DNA of 64,000 bases. Origin: CAVQFC01 sp963794305 (GTDB lineage Bacteria; Acidobacteriota; Vicinamibacteria; Vicinamibacterales; CAVVIG01). Below, piece after piece: positions 37,580 to 46,902 of this stretch. A program made the translations under genes and the position numbers. Numbering within the stretch: the first letter of the stretch is position 1; the number at the start of each line of letters is the position of its first letter. The stretch is from positions 54,280 to 118,279 of the forward strand of contig CAWCDQ010000046.1 in NCBI GenBank assembly GCA_963794305.1, in the 5' to 3' direction. Under the pieces are notes generated by a model. The model saw only the letters and a list, made by a program, of their open reading frames with translations. It was not told the DNA's origin and did no database searches.

Positions 37580-38359
37580 ATGGAAAAAGGACTCTTGCGC
37601 GAGCTGCTGGCCGAGTTCCTCGGAACCTTCGTTCTGATCGTGTTCGGCGTTGGCGTGGTCGCCCAGGTGGTCCTCAGCAAGCACACGGCCGGCGACACGC
37701 TGTCGATCAACATCGCCTGGGGACTCGCCGTGACGATGGGTTGCTATGTGGCGGCGGGTGTGACCGGCGCACACCTGAACCCGGCGGTGACGCTGGCCCT
37801 GGCGGTCCACCGCAAGTTTTCGTGGAGCAAGGTCGTTCCGTATGCGTGCGCGCAGCTGGTAGGCGCGTTTGTCGCGTCGGCGGTCGTCTACTTCACGTAT
37901 CACGAGGCGATCAACGCATTCGACGGCGGTGTGCGGCAGGTGCTCGGCGCACAGGGGACGGCCGGCATCTGGGCGACCTACCCGCAGCCGTTCCTGAGCA
38001 CGTTCCCCGGAGGCTTCATCGATCAGGTCCTCGGCACGGCACTGCTGGTGGGCGTCATCTTCGGGATCACCGACAGCCGGAACTCGCCGGCGCCCGCGGG
38101 GCTCGCGCCCGTGGTGGTCGGCCTGCTGGTGGTCGTGATCGGCGCGTCGTTCGGATTCAACGCCGGATACGCCATCAACCCGGCGCGTGATTTTGGTCCA
38201 CGGTTGTTCACATTCGTGGCCGGATGGGGCGGCGAGGTGTTCAGTGCCGGCAACGCGTGGTGGTGGGTGCCGATCGTCGCGCCGTGTGTCGGCGGTGTCG
38301 TCGGCGGCTGGGCATACGATGCGTGTGTCGGGCATCGCTTTCCCAGCCACCCGGCGTGA
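37580..38359 (+). CDS. glpF: Glycerol uptake facilitator (aquaglyceroporin)
   Basis: 259 residues, intact, MIP family. Six membrane helices and two half-helices carry the NPA boxes: HLNPAVT (67-69) and AINPARD (200-202). The Asp after the second NPA-Arg is characteristic of glycerol-conducting GlpF rather than water-selective AqpZ. TFPGGFIDQVLGTALLVGVIF is the conserved fifth-helix region. It mediates passive inner-membrane glycerol entry, feeding the divergent glycerol kinase. It is convergent with a small exported-protein gene whose stop immediately follows. Confidence 0.95.
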   Translation: MEKGLLRELLAEFLGTFVLIVFGVGVVAQVVLSKHTAGDTLSINIAWGLAVTMGCYVAAGVTGAHLNPAVTLALAVHRKFSWSKVVPYACAQLVGAFVASAVVYFTYHEAINAFDGGVRQVLGAQGTAGIWATYPQPFLSTFPGGFIDQVLGTALLVGVIFGITDSRNSPAPAGLAPVVVGLLVVVIGASFGFNAGYAINPARDFGPRLFTFVAGWGGEVFSAGNAWWWVPIVAPCVGGVVGGWAYDACVGHRFPSHPA

Positions 38360-38784
38360 TCACCTGGCGGATGTCTTCAGCTGCTTGAAGACCGCTTCAG
38401 CCTCGAGAAGCGCTTCGGAGAGATAGCCCAGATCGAACGCCGCGAGCGGCGCCTTCGCGTCCGCGCGTGCTCTCAGCTCTGTCATCAGCGCTTTCGCCAG
38501 GTCCGGATTCGGCGCGGCGTAGATCGTCGCCCGGCGGAGCGTCTCCATGCGGACGATGACCGGCATGCTCGGTGTCAGGAGACCAAGTGTGTCGGTCACG
38601 AGGTGCGAGACGTCGTACCTGGGATCGACGGCGTGCCAGTCGCCATGTCCCATCGGCAGCGTGCGGGCGTTGCCGATGTCGAACGGGAAGCAGAGCAGCG
38701 GCGGGCCGGCGAGCGCGGGGCGCGAGAGCAGAACATGATGAGCCCGCTCACCGCGATCGTCAGCAGACGTGTCCGTCGAGTCAT
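38360..38784 (-). CDS. Small exported protein of unknown function (frameshifted)
   Basis: About 140 residues. AGGAGG lies 5 bases upstream of the ATG at 38784; the start MTRRTRLLTIAVSGLIMF looks like a signal peptide. The frame shifts near 38730, and the remainder (FPFDIGNARTLPMGHGDW, LVTDTLGLLTPSMPVIVRME, TLRRATIYAAPNPDLAKALM, LGYLSEALLEAEAVFKQL) is helical and well formed. This resembles a family of acidobacterial exported helical proteins but I cannot name it. The upstream spacer contains a 7/14-base repeat. Confidence 0.6.
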
Positions 38785-38837
38785 CGAACCCTCCTGGTGA
38801 GCAAGACGCCAGAAGACGCCATCCTGTTAACGCCCCG

Positions 38838-38889
38838 GCCTCTGAGGCGGACCTCTGAGACAGGACCTCTGAGGCGGGACCTCTGACGC
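38838..38889. repeat. Tandem repeat of period 7/14 (ACCTCTG / AGGCGGG)
   Basis: Alternating heptamers ACCTCTG and AGNCNGG repeated three to four times, giving a 14-base superunit. It fills the space between the small exported-protein gene and the M15-like peptidase gene. Confidence 0.75.
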
Positions 38890-38922
38890 CGTGCGGGCAT
38901 CTGCTTTGCACGATTACTGCGG

Positions 38923-39884
38923 ATGAGGATCCGGCTCGGCGGTTCTGTTGCTGCTCGGCCTGCTGATCGCTCGTGTCGGGACGCGCTGAGCAGCGCTTCG
39001 ACACGAAAGCGGCGTCCTTCGCCATCACGTTTCACGACGAGACCTCCGCCTACCGCGACTCGTCAGTCGTCCTCATGCCCGGCGCCTCGGTCGTGTTCAA
39101 CGCGATTGGCGGACCTCCGGGCGACTACGCGGGGTCGACGAAAGACGGGATGCTCGTGCAGCGGGCTGCACGCCGATGGGTGTGGACCGCGCCGCAGCGT
39201 CCCGGAACCTATCTCATCACGATCGAAGGCCCCGGAAAGAAGGACGCGATCGCGGTCCACGCCTTCGTGATGGTTCCCGGGACCGAAGTCAAAGACGGCG
39301 TGCTGAACGGCTATCGCATCGGCCGGTATCCCACTCCGTCGCGGAAGGACCGTTCGCTCTACGTCCCGCCGCCGGGATTCATCGAGGTGACGAAGGAAAA
39401 CCTGAACACCAGGCTGTCGCCGCACTTCACGCTCAAGCAGTTTCTCTGCAAGGAGGACACGTCGAAGGACTTCCCTCAGTACGTCGCTGTTCAAGGAGCG
39501 GCTGCCGCTGAAGCTGGAAGCGATTCTCGAACGGGTCAACGCGATGGGGTTCGCGGTCGACACGTTGCACGTGATGAGCGCGTTCCGCACGCCGTTCTAC
39601 AACCGCGCGATCGGCGACGTTGAATACAGCGCGCATCAATGGGGCAGTGCGGCCGACGTCTACGTCGACCCGGAGAACAGCGAATCGAATGGCGGATCTC
39701 AATCGGCGACGGCCGGGTCGACGTTCAGGATTCGAAGCGTCTCTACGACGAAATCGAGCGCATGCTCGCCGTGAAGGAACTGGCGCCGTACCAAGGCGGC
39801 ATGGGCTTTTATCCCGGCACCGCGGCGCATCCGCCGTTCGTGCACGTGGACGTGCGCGGCACGAGGGCGCGCTGGCAGGGATAG
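38923..39884 (+). CDS. Exported M15-type D-Ala-D-Ala carboxypeptidase-like protein (frameshifted)
   Basis: About 318 residues. A signal peptide is split between two frames (MRIRL then AVLLLLGLLIA). It is followed by an Ig-like N-terminal domain (FAITFHDETSAYRDSSVVLM, WTAPQRPGTYLITIEG) and a C-terminal peptidase_M15_3-like domain: FTLKQFLCKED, DTLHVMSAFRTPFYNRAI, EYSAHQWGSAADVYVD (zinc His and Asp) and HPPFVHVDVRGTRARW (second His). An EF-hand-like NGDGRVDVQDS lies between the zinc motifs, suggesting calcium. It presumably trims peptidoglycan. Frame changes are needed near 38940, 38985, 39490 and 39690. Confidence 0.72.
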
Positions 39885-39900
39885 CACCCTGAAAACTGCA

Positions 39901-41159
39901 ATGCGAGTCGCGATCCTTGTTCTTCTCGCCATCTTGTGCGCACCGCGTGACGCGGCCCCGTACTCGGTGCTGGCGCACGAGGCGAACATCGACGCCCTGT
40001 GGAACACGAGTCTCAGGCCCTTGCTGGCGCGTCGCTTTCCTCGCGCCACGCCAGACGAGGTGACCCGCGCCCGCGCTTACGCGTACGGCGGCGCCGTCAT
40101 ACAGGATCTCGGCTACTACCCGTTTGGCAGCCACTTCTTCAGCAACCTCGTGCACTACGTCAGGACCGGCGATTTCGTCCAGGCGCTCATCCACGAATCG
40201 CGCGACGTCAACGAATATGCCTTCGCGCTGGGTGCGCTCGCGCACTACACCGCCGACAACGTCGGGCATCCCGTCGGCGTCAACCGCGCCGTGGCGATGA
40301 TGTATCCCAAGCTGCGTGCGGAGCACGGCGATTCCGTCACCTACGCCGACTCGCCGGCCACGCACGTGCTCGTGGAGTTTTCATTCGACGTCGTCCAGGC
40401 GGCCAGCGGCGCATACGTGTCGGACATGTATCGTGCGTTCATCGGATTCGAAGTCGCGAAGCCGCTCCTCGAGCGCGCATTCCTGGGCACATACGGCATC
40501 GAGATGAAGGATGTGTTCCTGACCGAGGACCTGGCCTTCGGCTCCTATCGGCACGCGATCAGCGAGACGATTCCGCAGATTACGCGCATCGCGTGGCGCG
40601 ACAAGCGCGAGGAGATCGAGAAGCTCAATCCCGGCGCTGCGGAGGAGCGATTCATCTTCAACCTGTCGCGCGAGGAATTCGAACAGGCCTACGGCACGGA
40701 GTACCAGAAGCCCGGCCTGCTGGCGCGGTTCTTCGCGCTTCCTCTACAAGCTGCTGCCAAAGGTCGGCCCGCTGCGGCCGCTGCAGTTCAAGGCGCCGTC
40801 GAAGGAGGCCGAGGCGCTGTTCCTGGAGAGCTTCAAAGACACGCGCGAGCGCTATCGCACGGCGCTCGAGGCGCTTGGGCGCGGGCGCCTCGATTTACCG
40901 AACACCGATTTCGACACCGGCAAGCCGAGCAGACAAGGCGAATACACGCTGGCCGACGAGACATACGCCGAGTTGCTGCACCGGCTGAGCGAGAACCATT
41001 TCGCCGACGTCCCTGTCCGTCCTCAGGAAGAACATCAACGCGTTCTACGCCAGCGCGCCGAGCCGAACGTCCAGCCGCAAGGAGCGGAAGCGCGCAGCCA
41101 CGATCAAGGCGGAGCTCGAAGCGCTGAACACAACGGCCGCGAGCGATCGCACACCCTAG
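39901..41159 (+). CDS. Zinc-dependent phospholipase C family protein, exported (frameshifted)
   Basis: About 420 residues. A signal peptide (MRVAILVLLAILCAPRDAAP) is followed directly by SVLAHEANIDALW, the N terminus typical of PF00882 proteins, where a Trp or His at the mature N terminus helps bind zinc. Zinc ligands are in YGGAVIQDLGYYPFGSHFF and FALGALAHYTADNVGHPVGV. The C-terminal half is helical (FKDTRERYRTALEALGRG, VLRKNINAFYASAPS). Frame changes occur near 40735 and 41005. The reaction could be phospholipid head-group cleavage, but many members are uncharacterised. It follows the M15-like gene by 16 bases. Confidence 0.75.
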
Positions 41160-41177
41160 CGCGTTTTCGACCCTGGA

Positions 41178-41231
41178 GTAGTGCAGGCCTTCAGGCCTGC
41201 CCGACACGGCGGACCTGAAGGTCCGCACTAC
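41178..41231. repeat. Double-hairpin palindromic element, copy A
   Basis: 54 bases: clamp GTAGTGC...GCACTAC enclosing hairpins GCAGGCCTtcAGGCCTGC and GCGGACCTgaAGGTCCGC. It lies between the convergent phospholipase and ABC-transporter genes. The reverse complement is nearly identical to the copy at 50951-51003. Confidence 0.9.
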
Positions 41232-41249
41232 ACCGAATTGAAAAATCGG

Positions 41250-41915
41250 CTACACGATCCGCCCGTCACGCAGCCGCAGGATGCGCGTGGCGAAGTCGCG
41301 CGCGAAGTCCTCGTCGTGGGTGCTCAGCACGAGCGTTCGTTGCTGGCGCTGCAGCCCCTGCAGCAGGACGCCGAGCTCGTTGCGGCGCTCAGGATCCAGC
41401 GAGGCCGTCGGTTCGTCCATCAGCAGCAGCGGCGGATCGACCGCCAGCGCGCGCGCGATCGCGACGCGTTGAGCCTCGCCGCCCGACAGCTGACGCGGCA
41501 GCGCCGCGGCGCGATGATCCACGCCGAATGCCTGCAGCAGCTCCAGGCCGCGCTTGCGAGCCGCCGCCGGCGCGACGCCGTGCGCGTGCACCGGCGCGAG
41601 GCACACGTTCTCGATCGCCGACAGATGCTCGAACAGGCAATGGAACTGGAAGACCATGCCGACCTTGCGCCGGAGGTCGCGCAGCGCCGGCTTGCCGTCG
41701 CCGCCGGTCAGCGACACGCCATCGACGGCGATCCGTCCCGTCTGAAACGGTTCGAGACCGGCAACCGCGCGGAGGATCGTCGTCTTTCCCGATCCGGACG
41801 GCCCCATGATGGCCACGATGTCGCCTCGTGAGACGGCGAGGCTCACGCCAGAGAGAATCGTCCGCGCGCCGCGGAGCACGTGCAGGTCGGTGATGTCGAG
41901 AACGGTATCGGACAT
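41250..41915 (-). CDS. Polar amino-acid ABC transporter ATP-binding protein
   Basis: 221 residues, intact. It has all ABC motifs: Walker A GPSGSGKT (38-45), Q-loop VFQFHCLFEHLSA, signature LSGGEAQRVAIARAL, Walker B LLLMDEPTASLD and H-loop LVLSTHDEDFA. It is of the GlnQ/HisP group. The ATG at 41915 lies 23 bases downstream of the permease stop, and the operon order is binding protein-permease fusion then ATPase. The Q-loop FQ-FHCLFEHLS differs slightly from the usual FQQFNLFPHLT. Confidence 0.92.
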   Translation of the reverse strand: MSDTVLDITDLHVLRGARTILSGVSLAVSRGDIVAIMGPSGSGKTTILRAVAGLEPFQTGRIAVDGVSLTGGDGKPALRDLRRKVGMVFQFHCLFEHLSAIENVCLAPVHAHGVAPAAARKRGLELLQAFGVDHRAAALPRQLSGGEAQRVAIARALAVDPPLLLMDEPTASLDPERRNELGVLLQGLQRQQRTLVLSTHDEDFARDFATRILRLRDGRIV

Positions 41916-41938
41916 GGCGTCAGGCAGGCCCGCGGGCG

Positions 41939-43541
41939 CTACATCTGCGGTGTTTTCCACCGCGCTTCGAGCCGCCGCGCGACAGCGGCGAGCGGCAGCG
42001 ACATCGCGAGGTACAAGCCCGCGCACAAGGTGCCGGGAATCACCCAGCTTCCGAGGTTGGTCGCGAAGATTTGCGTCTGCTTGGTGAGCTCGAGCACGGT
42101 GAGCACCGAGACGAGCGACGAGTCCTTCAGCAGCGCCACGAAATCGTTGGTCATCGGCGCGAGCGCGAGACGGAACGCCTGCGGGCCGCGCACCAGCGTC
42201 AGCACCTGGCGCTCGCTGAGGCCGAGCGTCCGCGCGGCTTCGAGCTGGCCTGTGGGAATCGCTTCGAGCGCGGACCGGTAGATCTCGCTCTCGTACGCCG
42301 CGTAGTTCAACGCCAGCCCCAGCAGCGCCGCGACAAACGCGGGCAGGCGGACGGCGGACGCGAGCCCGTAGTACAGGACGAACAGCTGCAGCAGGACCGG
42401 CGTGCCGCGAATCAACTCGACATACGCGAGCAGCGCGACACGAGCCACGCTGCCGCCGTACACCCGCCCGGTCGCAATCAGGACGCCGAGCGCCACCGCC
42501 AACGCCATCGACACGCACGAGAGCACGATGGTGACCACCGACGCGCGCAGCAGCGACGGAAAATACCGCCGCGCCGCTTCCCACCGGCTCAGCGTCGCGA
42601 CGCTGGCCGACGCGTCCAGACCAACCACGGCCGCGACCGGTTCGCCATTGAGCAGCCGCTCGTGCAGCTTCGGCTGGTCGTCGTTCCAGACCGACCAGCT
42701 CCGGAGAATGCGCTCGAGCCGTCCGTCGCGCATCGCCCCGAGCAGAACCTGGTTCAGGCTGTCGCGCAGCGGACCGTTGGCCGCCGAGAGCAGGCCGACA
42801 TAGTGACCGACCGCGACCGTCTGTGGCTGGATGACGAATCCGGTCATCGTCCGGTGGCGCCGTTCCGCCAGCACGTTGTCGAGCAGCACGGCATCGACGC
42901 GGCCGATCACGAGATCGCTGTAAGGATGGACGTCGTCCTCGTAGGACACGACCTTGAGGCCCTGTTCCCGCTCGGCGCGCAGCAGGATGTCGTAGGCGAT
43001 CGTTCCGGCGAGCGTGCCCACGGTTTTTCCGCGCAGGTCGGCGAGCGATCGCAATCGCGCCTCGTCGGCGGTCCGAACGCTCAGCACCTCGCGGAATTCA
43101 TAGTAGGGCAGCGTGACGGACATGGTCGCGCGGCGGGTCGGCGTATCCTCGATGCCGCTCAAGCCGATGTCGGCGTCGCCGCGCGCGATGCTCTGATCGA
43201 TTGACGTGAACTGGATATTCAGAAACTCGGAAGTGCGACCGATTCCCGTCAGCGAGAAGAGCGGCGATCTCGACGTCGAAGCCGGTGAGACGCTCGGGAT
43301 GCAACGGGTCGGCTTCGACAAACGGGGCGCCGCCTTCGGGATCGCCGGCCCAGCGCAGGACGCGCGGCTGCGCGACGGCCGTCGTCGGACCGATCTGCAA
43401 CAGGTAGTGTCCGGCTTCGCCAACGACAGGTAGTGTCCGGCTTTAGCCGGACCTGCGCCGACCAGCAGCGCGACGAGGAGGAGACGGATTGCGGTCCTGC
43501 GGCGTCGAAGATTGAAGAGTGTGCGCGACGAGCGCGGGCAT
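41939..43541 (-). CDS. Amino-acid ABC transporter substrate-binding/permease fusion (frameshifted, repeat-invaded)
   Basis: About 520 residues. An N-terminal solute-binding domain (GFDVEIAALLA, LRGKTVGTLAGTIAYDILL, VDAVLLDNVLAE) is fused to a HisM/GlnP-type permease (LLRASVVTIVLSCVSMALAVALGVLIA, VELIRGTPVLLQLFVLYYGLA, LGLALNYAAYESEIYRSALE, FVALLKDSSLVSVLTVLELT). Fusions of this kind anchor the binding domain to the channel. The signal peptide (AIRLLLVALLVGAG) runs straight into two copies of a palindromic repeat, after which the mature domain resumes in another frame (LLQIGPTTAVAQPRVLRWAG). A further frame change lies near 43255. The start near 43541 is approximate. Confidence 0.8.
43403..43455. 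repeat. Palindromic element (GGTAGTGTCCGGCTT type), two partial copies in a gene
   Basis: GGTAGTGTCCGGCTT at 43403 and again at 43429, the second completed to the hairpin GTCCGGCTttAGCCGGAC. It lies at the signal-peptide/mature junction of the ABC binding-protein fusion gene. Confidence 0.8.
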
Positions 43542-43617
43542 GCCGCGCCGAAGCTCGAGGAGTGTGCGGGCGAGCGAAGGCGGGGGCACTGGAGTAGATT
43601 CTAACGGGAGGTCGGCG

Positions 43618-44466
43618 ATGGCGAGTGTGGCGTTTCTTGGGACCGGGTTGTTGGGTGGGGCGATGGTGGAAGGGATGTTGCGCCGCGGAGACGAGGTCAC
43701 GGTCTGGAACCGGACCGAGGCCAAGGCGCGAGCCCTCGAGGCGTTTGGCGCGAAAGTGGCCGCCACTCCGGGAGACGCGGTGGCCGGGGCCGACCGCGTG
43801 CACATGACGCTGCCAGACGACGAGGTCGTCGAGCAGATCGTGGCGGCGTTTACGCCGCGGCTCGCGCCCAACGCGATCGTCATCGACCACACGACGGCGT
43901 CGCCGCGCGGCACGAAGGAGCGCGTGGCGCGGCTGAACGCTGCCGGCGTGAAGTATCTGCACGCGCCTGTGTTCATGTCGCCGCAGATGGCGCGCGACTC
44001 GGTCGGCCTCATCCTCGCGTCGGGTCCACGAGACGTCCATGACGCCGTGCTCGACACGCTCGAAGCGATGACCGGCGAAGTCTGGTACCTCGGCGAGCAG
44101 GGAGATCTGGCCGCGGCCTACAAAATCTTCGGCAACTCGATGCTCTTCGTGATTGCCGCCGGCCTCACCGACGTGTTTGCCATGGCCAAGGGACTCGGCA
44201 TCTCGGCCGCCGACGCGTTGACGGTCTTCTCCAAGTTTCAGCCGGGCGGACTCATCAAGGGGCGCGGCGAGAAGATGGCTCGCGGCGACTTCAGCGCCAC
44301 CTTCGAGCTGGCGATGGCGCGAAAGGACATGCGCCTGATGCTCGAGGCCGGCGCCGGTCAGCCGATGACGGTCCTTCCGAGCATCGCGAAGGCGATGGAC
44401 GCTGCCATCGCGAACGGACACGGCAAGGACGACCTCGGCTCGATTGCCGCGGAGGTGGTGAAGTGA
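43618..44466 (+). CDS. NAD(P)-dependent beta-hydroxyacid dehydrogenase family protein
   Basis: 282 residues, intact. GGGAGG lies 8 bases before the ATG at 43618. Rossmann motif VAFLGTGLLGGAMVEGML (GxGxxG), then MTLPDDEVVEQIV and a C-terminal all-helical domain with the catalytic lysine in YKIFGNSMLFV (normally GxxxKxxNN). It belongs to the 3-hydroxyisobutyrate/6-phosphogluconate-dehydrogenase-like superfamily; substrate not determinable. The family's usual substrate motif DAPVSGG is replaced by HAPVFMSPQMA, as in plant GLYR-like relatives. The TGA overlaps the GTG of the following amidohydrolase (GTGA). Confidence 0.88.
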   Translation: MASVAFLGTGLLGGAMVEGMLRRGDEVTVWNRTEAKARALEAFGAKVAATPGDAVAGADRVHMTLPDDEVVEQIVAAFTPRLAPNAIVIDHTTASPRGTKERVARLNAAGVKYLHAPVFMSPQMARDSVGLILASGPRDVHDAVLDTLEAMTGEVWYLGEQGDLAAAYKIFGNSMLFVIAAGLTDVFAMAKGLGISAADALTVFSKFQPGGLIKGRGEKMARGDFSATFELAMARKDMRLMLEAGAGQPMTVLPSIAKAMDAAIANGHGKDDLGSIAAEVVK

Positions 44467-45974
44467 GGTCAGGGCAGGGCGGGTGGATGGGCGGGATGGG
44501 CGGGAAGGGCAGGATGGGCAGGAGTGGGCAGGATGGGCGGTTGGGTCGCGCGGTTCGGGCAGGCCTGAAGGCCTGCACGACAACCGTACTCGTAGTGCAG
44601 GCCTTCAGGCCTGCCGTCGCTCAACAACCCGCGAATCCGCTGGCGCCGTACATCAAGGTGCAGGCGCCCGTGATTGCGCTGACCCACGTGCGCGTGATCG
44701 ACGGCACGGGTGCGCCCGCGCGCGAGGACCAGACGATCGTCATGCGCGACGGCAACATCGCCGCGATCGGCGACGCGGCCAGAGTCGCCGCACCGGCAGG
44801 CGCCACGGTCATCGACGGCACGGGGAAGAGCGTCGTGCCGGGCCTCGTCATGATGCACGAGCACCTCTACTACACGACCGGGCCCGGCGTGTACGGCCAG
44901 CTCGGCGTCAGTTTCTCGCGCCTCTACCTCGCGGGCGGCGTGACGACGATGAGGACGGCGGGGAACGTCAACGGGATCATGGACATCAATCTGGCGCGGC
45001 GGATCGCCGCCGGCGAGATGCCGGGACCGTACATCGACGCGACCGCTCCCTACGTCAACGGCCCCAACACGTTCCTGCAGATGCACGCGGTCGAGAGCGC
45101 GAACCAGGCGCGCACGCATGTTCAATACTGGCAGGAGCAGGGATCGACCTCGGTCAAGGCCTACATGCAGATCTCGCGCGCGTCGCTCAAGGGCGCGATC
45201 GACGAAGCGCACAAGCGCGGTCTCAAGATCACCGGTCATCTGTGCTCGGTCACGTATGGCGAAGCCGCCGATCTGGGGATCGACAATCTCGAGCACGGCT
45301 TCTTCGCCGCCACGGATTTTGTCGCCGACAAGCAGCCCGATATCTGTCCGGGGCAGGCGCGCGGCCAGCAGACGATCGCCGCGCTCGACGAGAACGGCGA
45401 GCCGTTCAAGGCGCTCGTGAAGAAGCTCGTGGACAAGCACGTCGCCCTGACGTCGACGCTGACCGTGTTCGAGACGTTCACGCCCGGCCGGCCGATGCCG
45501 CCCGGGCTCGACGTGTTGACGCCTCAGCTGAAGGCAAACTTCGAGCGTGCGCACGAGCGCGCGTCACAGAACCAGCAGTCGGTGTACGCCACGCTGTTCG
45601 CGAAGGCGATGCGCCTCGAGCGCGCGTTCGTGAAGGCCGGCGGCGTGCTGATCGCCGGCACGGATCCCACCGGCGCCGGCGGCGTCGTGCCCGGCTACGC
45701 GGATCAGCGGCAGATCGAACTGCTGGTCGAGGAAGGCTTCACGCCAGTGGAAGCGATTTCAATCGCCACCCTGAACGGCGCGAAATATCTCGGCCGCGAC
45801 GCGCGCATCGGATCGATCGCCGCCGGCAAGCAGGCGGACCTCGTGCTGATCGCGGGCAATCCCGCGGCCACGATCGCGGACATCCGCAACGTCGACACCG
45901 TGTTCAAACAGGGGGTGGGATTCGATCCTGCCAAGCTGATCGAGTCGGTCAAAGGACAGGTGGGGATCTGGTAA
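44463..45974 (+). CDS. Exported amidohydrolase whose N terminus is built from repeats
   Basis: 503 residues as read from GTG 44463. The mature domain starts at AQQPANPLAPYIKV. Metal motifs are LVMMHEHLYY (HxH), TSVKAYMQ (carbamylatable Lys), KITGHLCSVT (His), NLEHGFFAA (His) and LIAGTDPTGAGG (Asp), followed by GKQADLVLIAGNP. It belongs to the imidazolonepropionase-like hydrolases and is paralogous in type to the gene at 19774. Its first 45 or so residues come from a period-9 G-rich array and a palindromic element. The segment VRAGLKACTTTVLVVQAF-RPAVA could act as a signal peptide. The start overlaps the dehydrogenase stop. Confidence 0.85.
   Translation: MRSGQGGWMGGMGGKGRMGRSGQDGRLGRAVRAGLKACTTTVLVVQAFRPAVAQQPANPLAPYIKVQAPVIALTHVRVIDGTGAPAREDQTIVMRDGNIAAIGDAARVAAPAGATVIDGTGKSVVPGLVMMHEHLYYTTGPGVYGQLGVSFSRLYLAGGVTTMRTAGNVNGIMDINLARRIAAGEMPGPYIDATAPYVNGPNTFLQMHAVESANQARTHVQYWQEQGSTSVKAYMQISRASLKGAIDEAHKRGLKITGHLCSVTYGEAADLGIDNLEHGFFAATDFVADKQPDICPGQARGQQTIAALDENGEPFKALVKKLVDKHVALTSTLTVFETFTPGRPMPPGLDVLTPQLKANFERAHERASQNQQSVYATLFAKAMRLERAFVKAGGVLIAGTDPTGAGGVVPGYADQRQIELLVEEGFTPVEAISIATLNGAKYLGRDARIGSIAAGKQADLVLIAGNPAATIADIRNVDTVFKQGVGFDPAKLIESVKGQVGIW
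44471..44540. repeat. Period-9 G-rich tandem array (TGGGCGGGA / TGGGCAGGA)
   Basis: Units TGGGCGGGA and TGGGCAGGA repeat six or seven times with one longer unit (GTGGGCAGGA). Read in frame it encodes GGMGGKGRMGRSGQDG at the amidohydrolase 5' end. The wording is the reverse complement of the array at 46903. Confidence 0.8.
44557..44615. repeat. Palindromic element, GCAGGCCT type, rearranged
   Basis: Two inverted copies of the GCAGGCCTtcAGGCCTGC hairpin, one with a GCAC edge and one with a GTAGTGC edge, separated by 13 bases (44579-44591). It is placed just upstream of the mature amidohydrolase domain and is translated with it. Confidence 0.8.
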
Positions 45975-46083
45975 GCAGACGACCAGCGGGCTGATCAGAG
46001 TTCCCGTCCCGTGGGCTGGAACATGAGCGAACTGGTGTCTCAGCTGAGCGGACCGCCGCCACAGCGTGTAATCTAGTTGGAGC

Positions 46084-46422
46084 ATGCCGTCCCTCGACGC
46101 TCGTCGGCAGGCGGCGATCGCCGACTTCGTTACTCGGATCCGCGCTGATCTGGGACCGCACCTCGTCGATCTTCGACTGTTCGGCTCCGTCGCCCGTCGC
46201 GACGCCGACGCCGACTCCGACATCGACATCCTAGTCGTCATACGTCCGGACGAGCAGCGATCTCGATTGGAGCGGCAGGCTGTCGACATCGCGTTCGACG
46301 TCAACTTGAAGCACGACCTGTACATCTCTCCGCGGGTACTGGGATCGGAGATGCTCGCCCACCCCGTGTGGGGACAAGCACCCTTCTTCAAGGCAGTGCA
46401 ACGCGAGAGCGTGGCGTTGTAG
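46084..46422 (+). CDS. MNT-type nucleotidyltransferase antitoxin
   Basis: 112 residues, intact. Minimal nucleotidyltransferase with the motif LFGSVARRDADADSDIDILV (GS at 34-35, catalytic Asp46 and Asp48). GGAG precedes the ATG. Such MNT proteins pair with HEPN proteins; in characterised pairs MNT inactivates the HEPN RNase by adding AMP to a tyrosine. The GTG of the following HEPN gene shares one base with this TAG stop, a tight translational coupling. The pair stands alone between an amidohydrolase and NHL genes. Confidence 0.85.
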   Translation: MPSLDARRQAAIADFVTRIRADLGPHLVDLRLFGSVARRDADADSDIDILVVIRPDEQRSRLERQAVDIAFDVNLKHDLYISPRVLGSEMLAHPVWGQAPFFKAVQRESVAL

Positions 46423-46838
46423 TGTCGCCCCAGTTTGAGATCGCGCGTCATCGCCTTCGGCTCGCACACGACACGCTACACGAGGCCGACGTCCTGATCG
46501 CCGAGAGCCGCTGGCGCGGAGCGTTGAATCGTCTGTACTACGCGGCCTTCTACGCAGCGCGAGCCCTGCTGGCCACACGCGACCTCGATTCGGCTCGCCA
46601 TAGTGGCGTCATCGCCCTGATTCCAACAACATTTCGTCAAAACCGATGTTGTGCCGAGCGCGATCGGCAAGACGCTGCCACGGGCATTCGAAACGCGGCA
46701 AACGAGCGACTACGCAGACGTGGCTGACCTTCATGAAGCGGGACGTCACGACAACTCAAGACTGATGTCGTAGCATTTGTCGCCGCGTGCGAGCGCGCCG
46801 TCGAGCACCTCATCGCTGCCGACAAGAACCTGACCTGA
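46422..46838 (+). CDS. HEPN-domain toxin partner (frameshifted)
   Basis: About 138 residues. GTG start at 46422. Helical HEPN fold: FEIARHRLRLAHDTL, RWRGALNRLYYAAFYAARALL, and, after a frame change at 46617, ALFQQHFVKTDVVPSAIG and FETRQTSDYADVADLHEA. A second frame change near 46760 gives the end DVVAFVAACERAVEHLIAADK. The R-x3-SDY segment corresponds to the PF05168 conserved RxxxDY. HEPN proteins are RNases or RNA-binding toxins neutralised by MNT. The two breaks may be sequence errors; if real, the toxin is dead. Confidence 0.78.
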
Positions 46839-46902
46839 CTTGACTCGGCTGCTGGGAAATGTAATCGGACAGGTAGAGGGGCAACGAGACGATGGTTCCT
46901 GC

